Source: DATATB01 sp036268995 (GTDB lineage Bacteria > Planctomycetota > Planctomycetia > Pirellulales > PNKZ01). Taken from it: 64,000 nt of DNA. The notes beneath the pieces are model-generated. The model was not told where the DNA came from. It saw only the letters and a program-made list of their open reading frames with translations, and did not search any database. The stretch is from contig DATATB010000143.1 of NCBI GenBank assembly GCA_036268995.1, forward strand, positions 1-64,000, in the 5' to 3' direction. Position numbers and translations under genes: made by a program. The first letter of the stretch is position 1. Each line of letters begins with the position of its first letter. Below are positions 63,903-64,000 of the stretch, in pieces.

Positions 63903-64000
63903 GGGCGGCCTCCCCGTCGGCGAACCATCGCTCGCGCTCGAGCTCGCGGAGGAAGTCGATGCTGCCGGCCTGCTCGAAGGCGTCCAGATGCTCCACGAGT
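63892..64000 (-). CDS. C-terminal end of an unknown protein (cut by window edge)
   Basis: The minus-strand frame LVEHLDAFEQAGSIDFLREL, then ERERWFADGEAAHAQ, runs from the window edge to a TGA at 63892-63894. It is the last 35 residues of an upstream gene that overlaps the start of the helical protein by 11 bp. The arrangement is like a sigma factor or anti-sigma gene followed by its membrane partner, but too little is visible to say. Confidence 0.55.
   Translation of the reverse strand, partial: LVEHLDAFEQAGSIDFLRELERERWFADGEAAHAQ

Overview
This is a GC-rich, gene-dense bacterial chromosome segment. Its protein families point to a planctomycete, most likely of the Pirellulales type. The evidence is two tandem pairs of a planctomycete cytochrome-c/DUF1549/DUF1553 protein with a Tat-exported DUF1501 protein, a 1,648-residue PVC-type membrane-bound dehydrogenase with a C-terminal haem domain, a YHYH protein, Tat-exported Gfo/Idh/MocA oxidoreductase, TMTC-like TPR membrane protein, and intergenic spaces full of short palindromic repeats. 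No tRNA, rRNA, CRISPR array, prophage or transposase gene was seen.

Layout. 0-6.3 kb: end of a glycosyltransferase, a lipoprotein metallopeptidase, a cytochrome b-dihaem cytochrome c fusion with its Rieske partner, nrnA and ribF. 6.4-6.9 kb: a decayed higBA toxin-antitoxin locus with a perfect operator-like palindrome. 7.3-16.3 kb: xylose isomerase, a ComB-like phosphatase, the giant dehydrogenase/cupredoxin/cytochrome protein, an MFS transporter and an orphan HicB-like protein. 16.3-27.2 kb: an M28-PDZ peptidase, a degenerate receiver, an FHA-GAF histidine kinase, a YHYH protein, an ABC permease, acylphosphatase, a small unknown protein and a second MFS transporter. 27.2-31.3 kb: a SIS sugar isomerase, a ROK kinase and recG. 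31.4-34.9 kb: a menaquinone cluster (mqnE, mqnP, ubiX-type, menG) that fits the quinol-oxidising b/Rieske complex at 1.6-4.1 kb. 35.4-38 kb: a secreted FG-GAP-like repeat protein and a TPR protein. 38-47.5 kb: the two cytochrome/DUF1501 pairs. 47.5-53.7 kb: a D-2-hydroxyacid dehydrogenase, a 58-residue membrane protein, miaB and glnE. 53.9-58.1 kb: a three-gene, translationally overlapping operon of NRPS adenylation-carrier didomain, cytochrome P450 and GNAT-like acyltransferase. 58.4-64 kb: an oxidoreductase, a frameshifted lipoprotein, a secreted EF-hand protein, the TMTC-like protein, and two overlapping unknown genes at the right edge.

The strongest candidates for undescribed biology are the stand-alone A-PCP/P450/acyltransferase operon, which looks like a minimal pathway for oxidising a carrier-bound amino acid (leucine-like by the by-eye code), and the giant exported protein that joins an SGNH-like domain, propeller dehydrogenase, HEAT repeats, discoidin domain, type-1 copper site and c-type haem in one chain. 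At least eight families of short inverted or tandem repeats occupy the intergenic spaces. Some supply Shine-Dalgarno sequences or stop codons to neighbouring genes. Starts were moved inward from the longest frame where an ATG/GTG/TTG with a ribosome-binding site or signal peptide was visible. All family assignments are by eye from the translated sequence, and no database search was run.
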